From Amphibiibacter pelophylacis (lineage in GTDB: Bacteria > Pseudomonadota > Gammaproteobacteria > Burkholderiales > Burkholderiaceae_C), in contig NZ_JAWDIE010000002.1 in the NCBI RefSeq assembly GCF_037688875.1, forward strand, positions 1 to 64,000: a stretch of DNA of 64,000 nt. Direction: 5' to 3'. Made by a program: the position numbers and the translations under genes. The notes under the pieces are model-generated. The model was not told the DNA's origin. It saw only the letters and a program-made list of their open reading frames with translations, and ran no database searches. Shown here in pieces: positions 25,011 through 33,171 of this stretch. Numbering within the stretch: the stretch's first letter is position 1; every line of letters begins with the position of its first letter.

Positions 25011-25216
25011 GCGCGCTGCACTGCACACATCGGGTGTGTGGTCACTGCAGCAGCTTTCGACGGCGTACCCGCCCCGGATGACTGTGTCAGCAGGTCCTGC
25101 GTCTGCCTGAACAAGGCCCCGCAGCGACGAAGCCCAGCCCCGCGCTGCGTGACGTCGCGCATGGGCTGGCCGGGTGAGCAGGCCCCTGCGCTTCGCTATC
25201 GCAAAGGCCCAAGATC
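25011..25216 (+). other. Long 5' leader before ilvB, possible cis-regulatory RNA
   Basis: About 200 GC-rich bases separate the probable promoter from the ilvB ATG. No conserved gene is in it. The small frames inside contain no run of Ile, Val or Leu codons, so classical leader-peptide attenuation is not supported. Betaproteobacteria are known to carry structured RNA motifs before acetolactate synthase genes; whether this is one of them cannot be decided by eye. Confidence 0.35.
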
Positions 25217-26986
25217 ATGTCCACACCGGCAGCTTCGTCCGCCAATTCCGTCAAAAGCCGTCCAGCCGACCGCCCCATGATGGGCGCCGAGATTCTGGTC
25301 GAATCGCTCAAGGCCGAAGGCGTCAAGTTCATGTGGGGCTACCCCGGTGGGGCAGTCCTCTATATTTACGACGCGCTGTATGCGCAGACCCAGATCGAGC
25401 ACGTGCTGGTGCGCCACGAACAGGCCGCTGTCCACGCAGCCGATGGCTATGCCCGCGCCACCGGCGAGGTCGGCGTGGCCCTGGTCACCTCGGGCCCCGG
25501 CGCCACCAATGCCGTCACAGGCCTGGCCACGGCCTACATGGATTCCATCCCCATGGTGGTTATTTCTGGCCAGGTGGCTACCGCCGCGATTGGCCTGGAT
25601 GCTTTCCAGGAGTGCGATACCGTGGGCATCACCCGCCCGGTGGTCAAGCACAACTTCCTGGTTCGGGATGTCACCCAGCTGGCGATGACAATCAAAAAAG
25701 CCTTCCACCTGGCGCGCAGCGGCCGTCCCGGTCCTGTGGTGGTGGATATCCCGAAGGATGTGTCCAAAGCGCTGGCGACGTTTGATTACAGCGAGCCTGT
25801 GGTCATGCGCTCCTACAACCCGGTCATCAAAGGCCACGGCGGCCAGATCCGCAAGGCGCTGCAGCTGCTGCTGACCGCCAAGCGGCCTTATATCTACACC
25901 GGCGGCGGCATTATCCTGGGCGAAGCGGCTGCCGAACTGCGCGAGCTGATCGACCTGATGGGCGCCCCCTGCACCAGCACGCTGATGGGCCTGGGCGCCA
26001 TTCCGGCCAGCGACCCGCGCTTTCTCGGCATGCTGGGCATGCACGGCACCTACGAGGCCAATATGGCCATGCAGAACTGCGACGTGCTGCTGGCTCTGGG
26101 GGCGCGTTTTGACGACCGTGTGATCGGCAATACCGAGCATTTCGCGTCGGTGGAGCGCAAGATCATCCATGTGGATATTGATCCGTCCAGCATCGCCAAG
26201 CGCGTCAAGGTGGATATTCCGATTGTCGGACACGTGCGCGAAGTGATCCGCGAGCTGGTCAGCCAGTTGCGCGCCTCGCCCGTCAAACCCGACCCGACGG
26301 CGATGGCTCCTTGGTGGACGCAAGTCAACCAGTGGCGCAAAAAAGAATGCATGAATTTCAGCATGGGCGATGGCGATGTCATCAAGCCGCAGTATGTCGT
26401 GCAGAAACTGTGCGAGCTGACGCAGGATCGTGAAACGTATATCACCTCCGACGTGGGCCAGCACCAGATGTGGGCTGCGCAGTATTACCGCTTCGAAGAG
26501 CCGCGCCGCTGGATCAATTCCGGCGGTCTGGGCACCATGGGCGTGGGCCTGCCTTATGCCATGGGCATCAAGCTGGCCAAACCCGAGGCCGAAGTGTGCT
26601 GCATCACGGGCGAAGGCAGTATCCAGATGTGCATCCAGGAGCTGTCCACCTGCCTGCAGTACAACACGCCGGTGAAGATCGTCGCGCTCAACAACCGCTA
26701 TCTGGGCATGGTGCGCCAGTGGCAGGAAATTGAATACGACAAGCGCTATTCGCACAGCTATATGGATGCGCTGCCGGATTTCGTCAAACTGGCCGAAGCC
26801 TATGGTCACGTGGGCCTGCGCATTGAAAAGGCCTCCGAGGTCGAGCCCGCCCTGAAAGAAATGCTGCGCCTGAAAGACCGCACGGTGTTTCTGGACGTGC
26901 GCACCGACCGGACCGAAAACGTCTGGCCCATGGTGCAGGCGGGCAAGGGCATCACCGAGATGCTGCTCGGGTCGGAAGAAATCTAA
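25217..26986 (+). CDS. ilvB: Acetolactate synthase, large catalytic subunit
   Basis: This ThDP enzyme makes acetolactate and acetohydroxybutyrate, the first common step of Val, Leu and Ile synthesis. It has 589 residues. The catalytic Glu lies in RHEQAAVHAADGYARATG, GPGATNAVTGLATAYMDS is the family signature, and the FAD-binding middle domain includes GLGAIPASDPRFLGMLGMHG. The ThDP motif starts at GEGSIQMCIQELSTCLQYNTP and continues through LNNRYLGMVRQWQ. An N-terminal Ser/Ala extension of about 20 residues precedes the first domain. AAAGG precedes the ATG. It is first in ilvB-ilvH-ilvC. Confidence 0.96.
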   Translation: MSTPAASSANSVKSRPADRPMMGAEILVESLKAEGVKFMWGYPGGAVLYIYDALYAQTQIEHVLVRHEQAAVHAADGYARATGEVGVALVTSGPGATNAVTGLATAYMDSIPMVVISGQVATAAIGLDAFQECDTVGITRPVVKHNFLVRDVTQLAMTIKKAFHLARSGRPGPVVVDIPKDVSKALATFDYSEPVVMRSYNPVIKGHGGQIRKALQLLLTAKRPYIYTGGGIILGEAAAELRELIDLMGAPCTSTLMGLGAIPASDPRFLGMLGMHGTYEANMAMQNCDVLLALGARFDDRVIGNTEHFASVERKIIHVDIDPSSIAKRVKVDIPIVGHVREVIRELVSQLRASPVKPDPTAMAPWWTQVNQWRKKECMNFSMGDGDVIKPQYVVQKLCELTQDRETYITSDVGQHQMWAAQYYRFEEPRRWINSGGLGTMGVGLPYAMGIKLAKPEAEVCCITGEGSIQMCIQELSTCLQYNTPVKIVALNNRYLGMVRQWQEIEYDKRYSHSYMDALPDFVKLAEAYGHVGLRIEKASEVEPALKEMLRLKDRTVFLDVRTDRTENVWPMVQAGKGITEMLLGSEEI

Positions 26987-27001
26987 GCCAAGGACAGCTC
27001 C

Positions 27002-27493
27002 ATGAAACACGTCATCTCCCTGTTACTGGAAAACGAAGCCGGTGCGCTGTCGCGTGTGGTCGGCCTGTTTTCGGCCCGTGGCTACAATATTGAAAGCCTC
27101 TCGGTGTCGACCACCGAAGACGCTTCGCTGTCGCGCATGACGGTGGTCACCACCGGCTCGGACGACACCATCGAGCAGATCACCAAGCACCTCAACCGCC
27201 TCGTTGAAGTGGTGAAGGTGATTGATCTCACCGAAGCGGCTTATATCGAGCGCGAACTGATGATGATCAAGGTGCGCGCGGTCGGCAAGGAGCGCGAGGA
27301 AATGAAGCGCATGGCCGAAATCTTCCGGGGCCATATCATCGATGTCACCGAATCCACCTATACCATTGAAGTCACTGGCAATTCCCCCAAGGTCGAAGCC
27401 TTCATTGGCGCGATTGATCCGTCCTTCATCCTGGAAACCGTGCGCACCGGGGTGAGCGGCATTGGCCGTGGTGAGCGCATCCTGCGCGTCTGA
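27002..27493 (+). CDS. ilvH: Acetolactate synthase, small regulatory subunit
   Basis: This 163-residue regulatory subunit activates IlvB and confers valine feedback inhibition. An ACT domain covers about 1-75 (MKHVISLLLENEAGALSRVVGLFSARGYNIESL, given here in parts: ISLLLENEAGALSRV and SARGYNIESLSV). The C-terminal domain includes RELMMIKVRAVGKEREEM. The family's valine-site Gly and Asn residues in the ACT loop (NEAGALSRVVGLF) are present, so feedback control is expected to be intact. AAGGACAG precedes the ATG. It lies 15 bases after ilvB. Confidence 0.96.
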   Translation: MKHVISLLLENEAGALSRVVGLFSARGYNIESLSVSTTEDASLSRMTVVTTGSDDTIEQITKHLNRLVEVVKVIDLTEAAYIERELMMIKVRAVGKEREEMKRMAEIFRGHIIDVTESTYTIEVTGNSPKVEAFIGAIDPSFILETVRTGVSGIGRGERILRV

Positions 27494-27563
27494 TTGTTGC
27501 GCCCTGTTATTTCTGGAAACTGATTCTTTTTTCTGCCCCTTTTTTACTGCAAGGACAAATAGC

Positions 27564-28580
27564 ATGAAAGTGTTTTACGACAAAGACGCCGATCTGGGCC
27601 TGATCAAAAGCAAGAACGTGGTCATCGTGGGTTATGGCTCGCAGGGCCACGCCCATGCGCAGAACCTGAACGACAGCGGTGTGAACGTCACGGTGGGCGT
27701 GCGCAAGGACGGCGCTTCCTGGGGCAAGGCTGAGAAAGCCGGCCTGAAAGTGGCCGAAATCGCCGACGCAGTCAAGACCGCCGACGTGGTCATGATGCTG
27801 CTGCCTGACGAGGACATCGCCCAGGTTTACCGCGACCACATCCACGCCAACATCAAGAAGGGCGCCTCGCTGGCTTTCGCCCACGGCTTCAACATCCACT
27901 ACAACCAGGTCGTGCCGCGTGATGATCTGGACATCTGGATGGTTGCGCCCAAGGCCCCCGGCCACACCGTGCGCAACACCTACACCCAGGGCGGCGGCGT
28001 GCCCCACCTGATCGCCGTCCACGCCGACAAGTCGGGCAAGGCGCGTGACCTGGCGCTGTCCTACGCCGTGGCCAACGGTGGCGGCAAGGCCGGCATCATC
28101 GAGACCAACTTCCGCGAAGAAACCGAAACCGACCTGTTCGGCGAGCAGGCCGTGCTGTGCGGCGGCGCCGTCGAGCTGGTCAAAATGGGCTTCGAGACCC
28201 TGGTCGAAGCCGGTTACGCGCCCGAAATGGCCTACTTCGAGTGCCTGCACGAGCTGAAGCTGATCGTCGACCTGATCTACGAGGGCGGCATCGGCAACAT
28301 GAACTACTCGATCAGCAACAACGCCGAGTTCGGCGAGTACGTCACCGGCCCCGAAGTGGTCAACGACAGCTCGCGCGCCGCTATGCGCGCCGCCCTGAAG
28401 CGCATCCAGAACGGCGATTACGCCAAGATGTTCATCCAGGAAGGTCGCCTGAACTACCCCGCGATGACCGCCCGCCGCCGCCTGATGGCCGAGCACCCCA
28501 TCGAGCAGGTCGGCGAAAAGCTGCGCGATATGATGCCGTGGATCAAGGCCAACAAGCTGGTCGACAAGACCAGAAACTGA
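27564..28580 (+). CDS. ilvC: Ketol-acid reductoisomerase
   Basis: This is the class I (short) NADPH enzyme of 338 residues, converting acetolactate to dihydroxyisovalerate. It begins MKVFYDKDADLGLIKSKNVV. The Rossmann motif is GYGSQGHAHAQNL, and the Mg2+ residues fall in ETDLFGEQAVLCGG and ECLHELKLIVDLIYEGG. The ATG at 27564 has AAGGAC upstream and the conserved start; the longer upstream frame from 27462 is a read-through of the intergenic region. Codon use is very biased, as expected of a highly expressed gene. A terminator follows. Confidence 0.97.
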   Translation: MKVFYDKDADLGLIKSKNVVIVGYGSQGHAHAQNLNDSGVNVTVGVRKDGASWGKAEKAGLKVAEIADAVKTADVVMMLLPDEDIAQVYRDHIHANIKKGASLAFAHGFNIHYNQVVPRDDLDIWMVAPKAPGHTVRNTYTQGGGVPHLIAVHADKSGKARDLALSYAVANGGGKAGIIETNFREETETDLFGEQAVLCGGAVELVKMGFETLVEAGYAPEMAYFECLHELKLIVDLIYEGGIGNMNYSISNNAEFGEYVTGPEVVNDSSRAAMRAALKRIQNGDYAKMFIQEGRLNYPAMTARRRLMAEHPIEQVGEKLRDMMPWIKANKLVDKTRN

Positions 28581-28605
28581 GCCTCCTGACCCCATTCAGG
28601 CCAGC

Positions 28606-28633
28606 AACCCACCGGTCATACGGTGGGTTTTTT
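28606..28633 (+). terminator. Rho-independent terminator after ilvC
   Basis: AACCCACCG and CGGTGGGTT form a perfect 9-bp stem with a 6-base loop, followed by a T-run to 28633. Confidence 0.93.
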
Positions 28634-28683
28634 GTTATCCTTGCCCGTTGACCTTTCAGCATGGCGTCAGGCACGCCCACACC

Positions 28684-29418
28684 ATGAACTATCCCCATCC
28701 GTTCCTCGCCAAAGAAGGCTGGCCCTTCATTGCTATTGCCTTTTTCATCGCGATTTTTGCCTCGATTTTCTTCCCCGGCTGGTTCGCGCTGCTGTTCTGG
28801 CTGCTGCTGGCGTTTGTGGTGCAGTTTTTCCGCGACCCGCCGCGTCCGGTGCCGCTGCTGCCCGGCGCCGTGCTGGCCCCGGCCGACGGCCGCATCGTCA
28901 AGGTCGAAACCACGCGCGACCCCTATGCCGACCGCGATGCGCTGCTGATCAGCGTCTTCATGAACGTGTTCAACGTGCACAGCAACCGCATCAGCGTGGA
29001 TGGCACGGTGCGCAGCGTGCAGTATTTTCCGGGCCAGTTCCTGAACGCCGATCTGGACAAGGCCTCCACCCACAACGAGCGCAATGCCGTGGTCATCGAC
29101 GGAGCAGGGGAGCTGTCCGGCCAGACCATCACCCTGGTCCAGGTGGCCGGCCTCGTGGCGCGGCGCATCCTGTGCTACGTGCGCGCCGGGGCGACGGTCG
29201 AGCGCGGCGAACGCTACGGCTTCATCCGCTTTGGCTCGCGCGTCGATGTCTACCTGCCGCTGCACGCCGTGCCACAGGTGGTGCCGGGCCAGAAAGTCAG
29301 CGCGACCAGCACGGTGCTCGCGCTCGTACTGCCGCAGGACACGACGGCTGAAACCGCCGCTGCAGCGCCAGGCGCTGACGCAGCGTCCACAGATCCCGCC
29401 GAATCCGCAGGCACATGA
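28684..29418 (+). CDS. psd: Phosphatidylserine decarboxylase, short (PSD-A) type proenzyme
   Basis: This enzyme converts phosphatidylserine to phosphatidylethanolamine in the inner membrane. The proenzyme has 244 residues. Two N-terminal hydrophobic stretches (about 14-45) anchor it, VLAPADGRIVKVE and SVFMNVFNVHSNRIS are family motifs, and the self-cleavage site is the Gly-Ser of GFIRFGSRVDVYLP, where Ser becomes the pyruvoyl group. The C-terminus is a Thr/Ala tail of about 30 residues. The ATG at 28684 begins NYPHPFLAKEGW, the conserved start. It overlaps pssA by 4 bases, so consecutive steps of one pathway are coupled. Confidence 0.94.
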   Translation: MNYPHPFLAKEGWPFIAIAFFIAIFASIFFPGWFALLFWLLLAFVVQFFRDPPRPVPLLPGAVLAPADGRIVKVETTRDPYADRDALLISVFMNVFNVHSNRISVDGTVRSVQYFPGQFLNADLDKASTHNERNAVVIDGAGELSGQTITLVQVAGLVARRILCYVRAGATVERGERYGFIRFGSRVDVYLPLHAVPQVVPGQKVSATSTVLALVLPQDTTAETAAAAPGADAASTDPAESAGT

Positions 29419-30245
29419 CCGGGCAGACCAATCCGGACCAGGACGGGGCTGCGGCCCAGCCGCCTGTGCGCGCCCGGCGCAAGGGCGTTTACATCCTGCC
29501 CAACCTGTTCACGCTGGCGGCGCTGTTTGGCGGCTTTTACGCCATCATCATGTCCATGCACGGCCTTTACGACAAGGCCGTCACGGGCATCATCTGCGCC
29601 ATGGTGCTGGATGCGCTGGACGGCCGCGTCGCACGGCTGACGCACACGCAGAGCGCCTTTGGCGAGCAGATGGACAGCCTGTCCGACATGGTCAGCTTTG
29701 GTGTCGCACCGGCCGTGATGATCTACACCTGGGGCCTGAGCGGCATGGGCCGTCTGGGCTGGCTGGTGGCTTTCATGTACTGCGCCTGCGCGGCTCTGCG
29801 TCTGGCGCGCTTCAACGTCAACACCGGCGTGGTCGACAAACGCTATTTTCAGGGGTTACCCAGCCCGGCGGCGGCGGCGCTGATCGCCGGTTTCGTCTGG
29901 ATCCTGCAGGATTACGGCATCCGTGTGCAGCGCACCGACACCGTGCTGCCCGTCGTGACGATGGTGCTGACGCTGTACGCGGGCCTGACCATGGTCACCA
30001 ACGTGCCTTTTTACAGCTTCAAAGACCTGAGCGCACGACGCTCCGTGCCCGTGGTGGTGCTGGTGCTGGTGGCTTTCCTGCTGGCGCTGATCATCTACGA
30101 GCCGCCCAGCGTGCTGTTTATTTTCTTCATGGCCTACGCGGTTTCGGGCTATGTTCTGTTTGGTTACCGGCTGTACCGGGGCGAGCGCGTGTCGCTGGTC
30201 TCGACGTCCACCAACGAGCCTGAAGAGCGCGATCTCCATCACTGA
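29415..30245 (+). CDS. pssA: CDP-diacylglycerol-serine O-phosphatidyltransferase
   Basis: This is the 276-residue membrane enzyme that makes phosphatidylserine, the substrate of Psd. The CDP-alcohol phosphotransferase motif DG-x2-AR-x8-G-x3-D-x3-D is seen as DALDGRVARLTHTQSAFGEQ followed by MDSLSDMVSFG. About eight hydrophobic segments follow. NLFTLAALFGGFYAI near the start is typical. The N-terminal 25 residues are polar. It starts in the psd stop (ATGA). In many Burkholderiales leuA comes next; here a PBP7-type gene follows instead. Confidence 0.94.
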   Translation: MTGQTNPDQDGAAAQPPVRARRKGVYILPNLFTLAALFGGFYAIIMSMHGLYDKAVTGIICAMVLDALDGRVARLTHTQSAFGEQMDSLSDMVSFGVAPAVMIYTWGLSGMGRLGWLVAFMYCACAALRLARFNVNTGVVDKRYFQGLPSPAAAALIAGFVWILQDYGIRVQRTDTVLPVVTMVLTLYAGLTMVTNVPFYSFKDLSARRSVPVVVLVLVAFLLALIIYEPPSVLFIFFMAYAVSGYVLFGYRLYRGERVSLVSTSTNEPEERDLHH

Positions 30246-30276
30246 GATCGTCCGGGGTGCGTGTTTTTGCAGCGGA

Positions 30277-30303
30277 GTGCCTGGTGTTAACACCCAAAGG
30301 CAC
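30277..30303. repeat. Perfect inverted repeat between pssA and the PBP7-type gene
   Basis: GTGCCT, the self-complementary GGTGTTAACACC, CAA and AGGCAC form a stem with an inner palindrome. No T-run follows on the plus strand. It could be a Rho-assisted end for pssA or an operator for the gene at 30381. Confidence 0.4.
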
Positions 30304-30380
30304 CCCATGGCTGTGATTTTGCCTTAGCATAGTGGGCTAGGTGCTTGTAATTGGCGGTTTTCTGGATTTATGAGGTGGGT

Positions 30381-31541
30381 ATGAAGCAATCGGTCTGGAT
30401 GCGGGGTGTGGTCTCGCTGGCGGTGGGCTGGACAATGGCGCTGTCCTGCAGCGCGGTGATGGCTCAAGGCAGCGGCATCCGGGTGATTGTGGGCGGTGCA
30501 GGGCAGGGCGGTTCTGTGCTTGATGACCCGATCGCCGATTTCGCCCGCCCCGGCGGCCGCCCGGCGGCCCTCGCCCAGGCCGCCCGTCAGAGCGTGCGCC
30601 AGCCTGCGCAGCAGGCACAGCCGGTAAATTTCGAGCCGGTGGTTGATTCCGAAGATGATCTGGGCGATCTGATCCAGCAGCGTTTGGGCAGTGCGCCCAT
30701 CCGCGTAACCACCCAGCCCAGCAGCAATTACCAGGCGCTGTTTGGCGGCGGCACCGGTATTTACGACGGCATGAGCGCCGAATCGGTGCTGGTGCAGGAC
30801 GCTGTGACCGGCGAAGTGCTGTACAGCAAGAACGACCGTGAGCGCCTGCCCATTGCCTCGATCACCAAGCTGATGACCGCGCTGGTGGTGCTGGAAGCCC
30901 AGCAGAATATGGACGATGAGATCACGATCACCGACGAAGACGTCGATTACCACAAGCACAGCAGTTCACGCCTTGTGGTCGGCACCACGCTGACGCGCCG
31001 CGACATGCTGCATCTGGCGCTGATGTCCTCCGAAAACCGCGCTGCACACGCCTTGGCGCGCTATTACCCGGGCGGTCTGGCTGCCGCTGTCGATGCCATG
31101 AACCGCAAGGCGCGCCAGCTCGGTATGCGTGACACGCACTACATCGAGCCAACTGGCCTGTTCGCCGACAACCAGTCCACTGCGCAGGATCTGGCGCTGC
31201 TGGTGCGTGAGGCGTCGCGCCAGCCTGTGATCCGCCTGTTCTCGACTTCGGCCAGCGGCGAATTCTGGGTCAACAACCGCCTGCAGACTTTCCGCAGCAC
31301 CAACCGCCTGGTGAGAGATCCGCTGTGGGCTGTTGGGATACAGAAAACCGGCTATATCGCTGAAGCTGGCCGCTGCATGGTGACGATGTCGTCCGTAGGT
31401 GGTCGTGCTGTGGTGCTCGTCCTGCTGGGCGCCCGCAGCAGCAGTTCGCGCTTCGCTGACGCCGAGCGCGTGCGCATGATGGTGTCTGCACCGACCGCAC
31501 CGGGTGCAGCGACGGCGAATGCGGGCTACATCGGCTACTGA
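30381..31541 (+). CDS. pbpG: D-alanyl-D-alanine endopeptidase (PBP7/8 type)
   Basis: This 386-residue low-molecular-mass penicillin-binding protein cuts peptidoglycan cross-links in the periplasm. It has a signal peptide of about 28 residues (cleavage after VMAQ), a Gln/Ala-rich linker of about 90 residues, and then the transpeptidase domain with SxxK as SITK, SxN as SSEN and KTG as QKTGYIAEAG. ASITKLMTALVVLEA and MRDTHYIEPTGLF are family-typical. The ATG at 30381 has GAGGTG upstream. The long linker before the catalytic domain makes it larger than E. coli PBP7. A strong terminator follows. Confidence 0.92.
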   Translation: MKQSVWMRGVVSLAVGWTMALSCSAVMAQGSGIRVIVGGAGQGGSVLDDPIADFARPGGRPAALAQAARQSVRQPAQQAQPVNFEPVVDSEDDLGDLIQQRLGSAPIRVTTQPSSNYQALFGGGTGIYDGMSAESVLVQDAVTGEVLYSKNDRERLPIASITKLMTALVVLEAQQNMDDEITITDEDVDYHKHSSSRLVVGTTLTRRDMLHLALMSSENRAAHALARYYPGGLAAAVDAMNRKARQLGMRDTHYIEPTGLFADNQSTAQDLALLVREASRQPVIRLFSTSASGEFWVNNRLQTFRSTNRLVRDPLWAVGIQKTGYIAEAGRCMVTMSSVGGRAVVLVLLGARSSSSRFADAERVRMMVSAPTAPGAATANAGYIGY

Positions 31542-31568
31542 CTCGGCTGCCGCTGCAGCACAACGGGA

Positions 31569-31597
31569 ACAGCCTTCGACGTGAAGGCTGTTTTTTT
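31569..31597 (+). terminator. Rho-independent terminator after the PBP7-type gene
   Basis: ACAGCCTTC and GAAGGCTGT form a perfect 9-bp stem with a 5-base loop, followed by seven Ts. Confidence 0.95.
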
Positions 31598-31726
31598 GCG
31601 TTTGTAATTTTACATAATATACATTGTCGCTTATTTTAACGTTACAGATGCATCGTCGAAGCAGGCCTGTGCGGACACGGGTCCGTTGGTGAGACGCCCA
31701 CGCATGCACCGGGCTTTCCCTGGTGG

Positions 31727-31763
31727 TGACAAATAGTCGAATTGGTATGATGACCTGACAAAT
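31727..31763 (+). promoter_or_regulatory. Promoter/operator region of the sugar-acid operon
   Basis: An extended -10 TGG-TATGAT lies at 31743-31751, about 27 bases before the first ATG. Two exact copies of TGACAAAT (31727-31734 and 31756-31763) flank it, 29 bases apart. GGT-N6-ACC overlapping the -10 resembles a FadR/GntR half-site pair. The nearby regulator at 38113 is the natural candidate. AAGGAG (31765-31770) is the ribosome site of the first gene. The rest of 31598-31726 is AT-rich at first and holds no gene. Confidence 0.45.
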
Positions 31764-31777
31764 TAAGGAGTCATGCC

Positions 31778-33154
31778 ATGTCTGTATCTGCTCTTCTGAC
31801 AATTGCCCTCGCAGGCATTGCTTTGCTTCTTTTCCTGATCATCCGCTGGAAAGTGCAAGCCTTCGTTGCCATGATGCTGGTCAGCCTGCTCGTTGCGCTG
31901 GCAGCTGGCATGCCGGTCGGTGACATCGTCAGCACGATGATTGCCGGCATGGGCGGCACTCTGGGTAGCGTGGCAATACTTGTAGCACTTGGTGCCATGC
32001 TGGGCCGCATGATCGAGGTGTCTGGCGGTGCATCGCATCTGGCCGGCCGATTCACACAGATTCTGGGGCCGACACGAGTTCCAGCGGCACTAACTGCTGC
32101 AGCGCTGGTTCTTGCTGTCCCAGTTTTCTTTGATGTGGGTTTCATCATCCTGATACCCATCATTTACGGCTTTTGCAAGGCCGCCAAAGTCGATCCAATC
32201 CGGTTTGGTCTGCCTGTAGCCGGTATTATGCTGGCTGTCCACGTGGTTGTGCCGCCACACCCGGGTATCGTCGGTGGCGCGGCTGTAGTTCAGGCAGATG
32301 TGGGCTGGATCACTATTCTGGGGCTGCTGCTGTGCATTCCATTGGCTTTCCTGTCGCAGGCTGTTGCAGCCCGAATCAACCGTCGCCGCTTTGCGATGCT
32401 GCCGGCAACGGCTGAACAATTTGCCCGTTTCGGCGAAGCTGCAGAAGATACACCAGCAACTCCTCAGCACAATACGCTGCAGTCACCCAGTGCAGGAGTG
32501 ATTCTGACCCTGGTCATTGTGCCTTTGCTACTGATTATGCTCGGTACCGTGGGCGCCACACTGCTGCCCAAGGAAAGCGCTCTTCGAGGGATATTGACTC
32601 TGATTGGTGCTCCTGTATTTGCACTGATGGTGGCTATCGGTCTGGCGTTTGCTCTCGTGGCTCGTCAGCAGCGCTGGTCCCTGGACCGAACCAACGAGGT
32701 CATGGAGTCGGCCTTGCCTCCTGCCGCAACTGTCATTCTGGTGACTGGTGCCGGCGGTGTTTTTGCCAAAATTCTCACGGCCACAGGTATCGGGGCCGCC
32801 CTTTCGGGCGCTATCACAGAAATACACATGCCGCTGATTCTGGCTGGATTCATCCTCTCGGTCGCATTACGGATCGCGCAAGGGTCTGCGACGGTGGCTA
32901 TCCTGACTACCTGTGGCCTGTTGGCCGACGCCATCATGGCGGGAGGTTATTCTGCTGTGCAGGTGGCTTTACTGGTCATTGCAATCGGCTTTGGCGGCCT
33001 GGGTTTCTCGCATGTCAATGATTCCGGTTTCTGGATTGTGACCCGATACCTGGGTTTGAGTGTTGCCGATGGACTGCGCAGCTGGACTGTACTGACCACA
33101 GTACTGGGGATCGCCGGGTTTGTGATGACTGCCGTGCTGTGGGCCCTGATCTGA
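31778..33154 (+). CDS. GntP-family sugar-acid permease
   Basis: This is a 458-residue inner-membrane H+ symporter of the gluconate permease family, with about 12-14 hydrophobic segments. Conserved stretches are LGAMLGRMIEVSGGASHLA, VPVFFDVGFIILIPIIYG, GLPVAGIMLAVHVVVPPHPG and GFSHVNDSGFWIV. Its place at the head of a four-carbon acid operon says the substrate is threonate, erythronate or a close relative rather than gluconate (inference). GC is visibly lower than in the flanking pbpG and in otnK further down. It has an AAGGAG ribosome site with 7-base spacing. Confidence 0.9.
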   Translation: MSVSALLTIALAGIALLLFLIIRWKVQAFVAMMLVSLLVALAAGMPVGDIVSTMIAGMGGTLGSVAILVALGAMLGRMIEVSGGASHLAGRFTQILGPTRVPAALTAAALVLAVPVFFDVGFIILIPIIYGFCKAAKVDPIRFGLPVAGIMLAVHVVVPPHPGIVGGAAVVQADVGWITILGLLLCIPLAFLSQAVAARINRRRFAMLPATAEQFARFGEAAEDTPATPQHNTLQSPSAGVILTLVIVPLLLIMLGTVGATLLPKESALRGILTLIGAPVFALMVAIGLAFALVARQQRWSLDRTNEVMESALPPAATVILVTGAGGVFAKILTATGIGAALSGAITEIHMPLILAGFILSVALRIAQGSATVAILTTCGLLADAIMAGGYSAVQVALLVIAIGFGGLGFSHVNDSGFWIVTRYLGLSVADGLRSWTVLTTVLGIAGFVMTAVLWALI

Positions 33155-33171
33155 TCATTGAAAGGATGCAT

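Noticed and set aside
25011..25216. Leader-peptide attenuator for the ilv operon
   Set aside because: No small frame with runs of Ile, Val or Leu codons followed by a terminator hairpin could be found.
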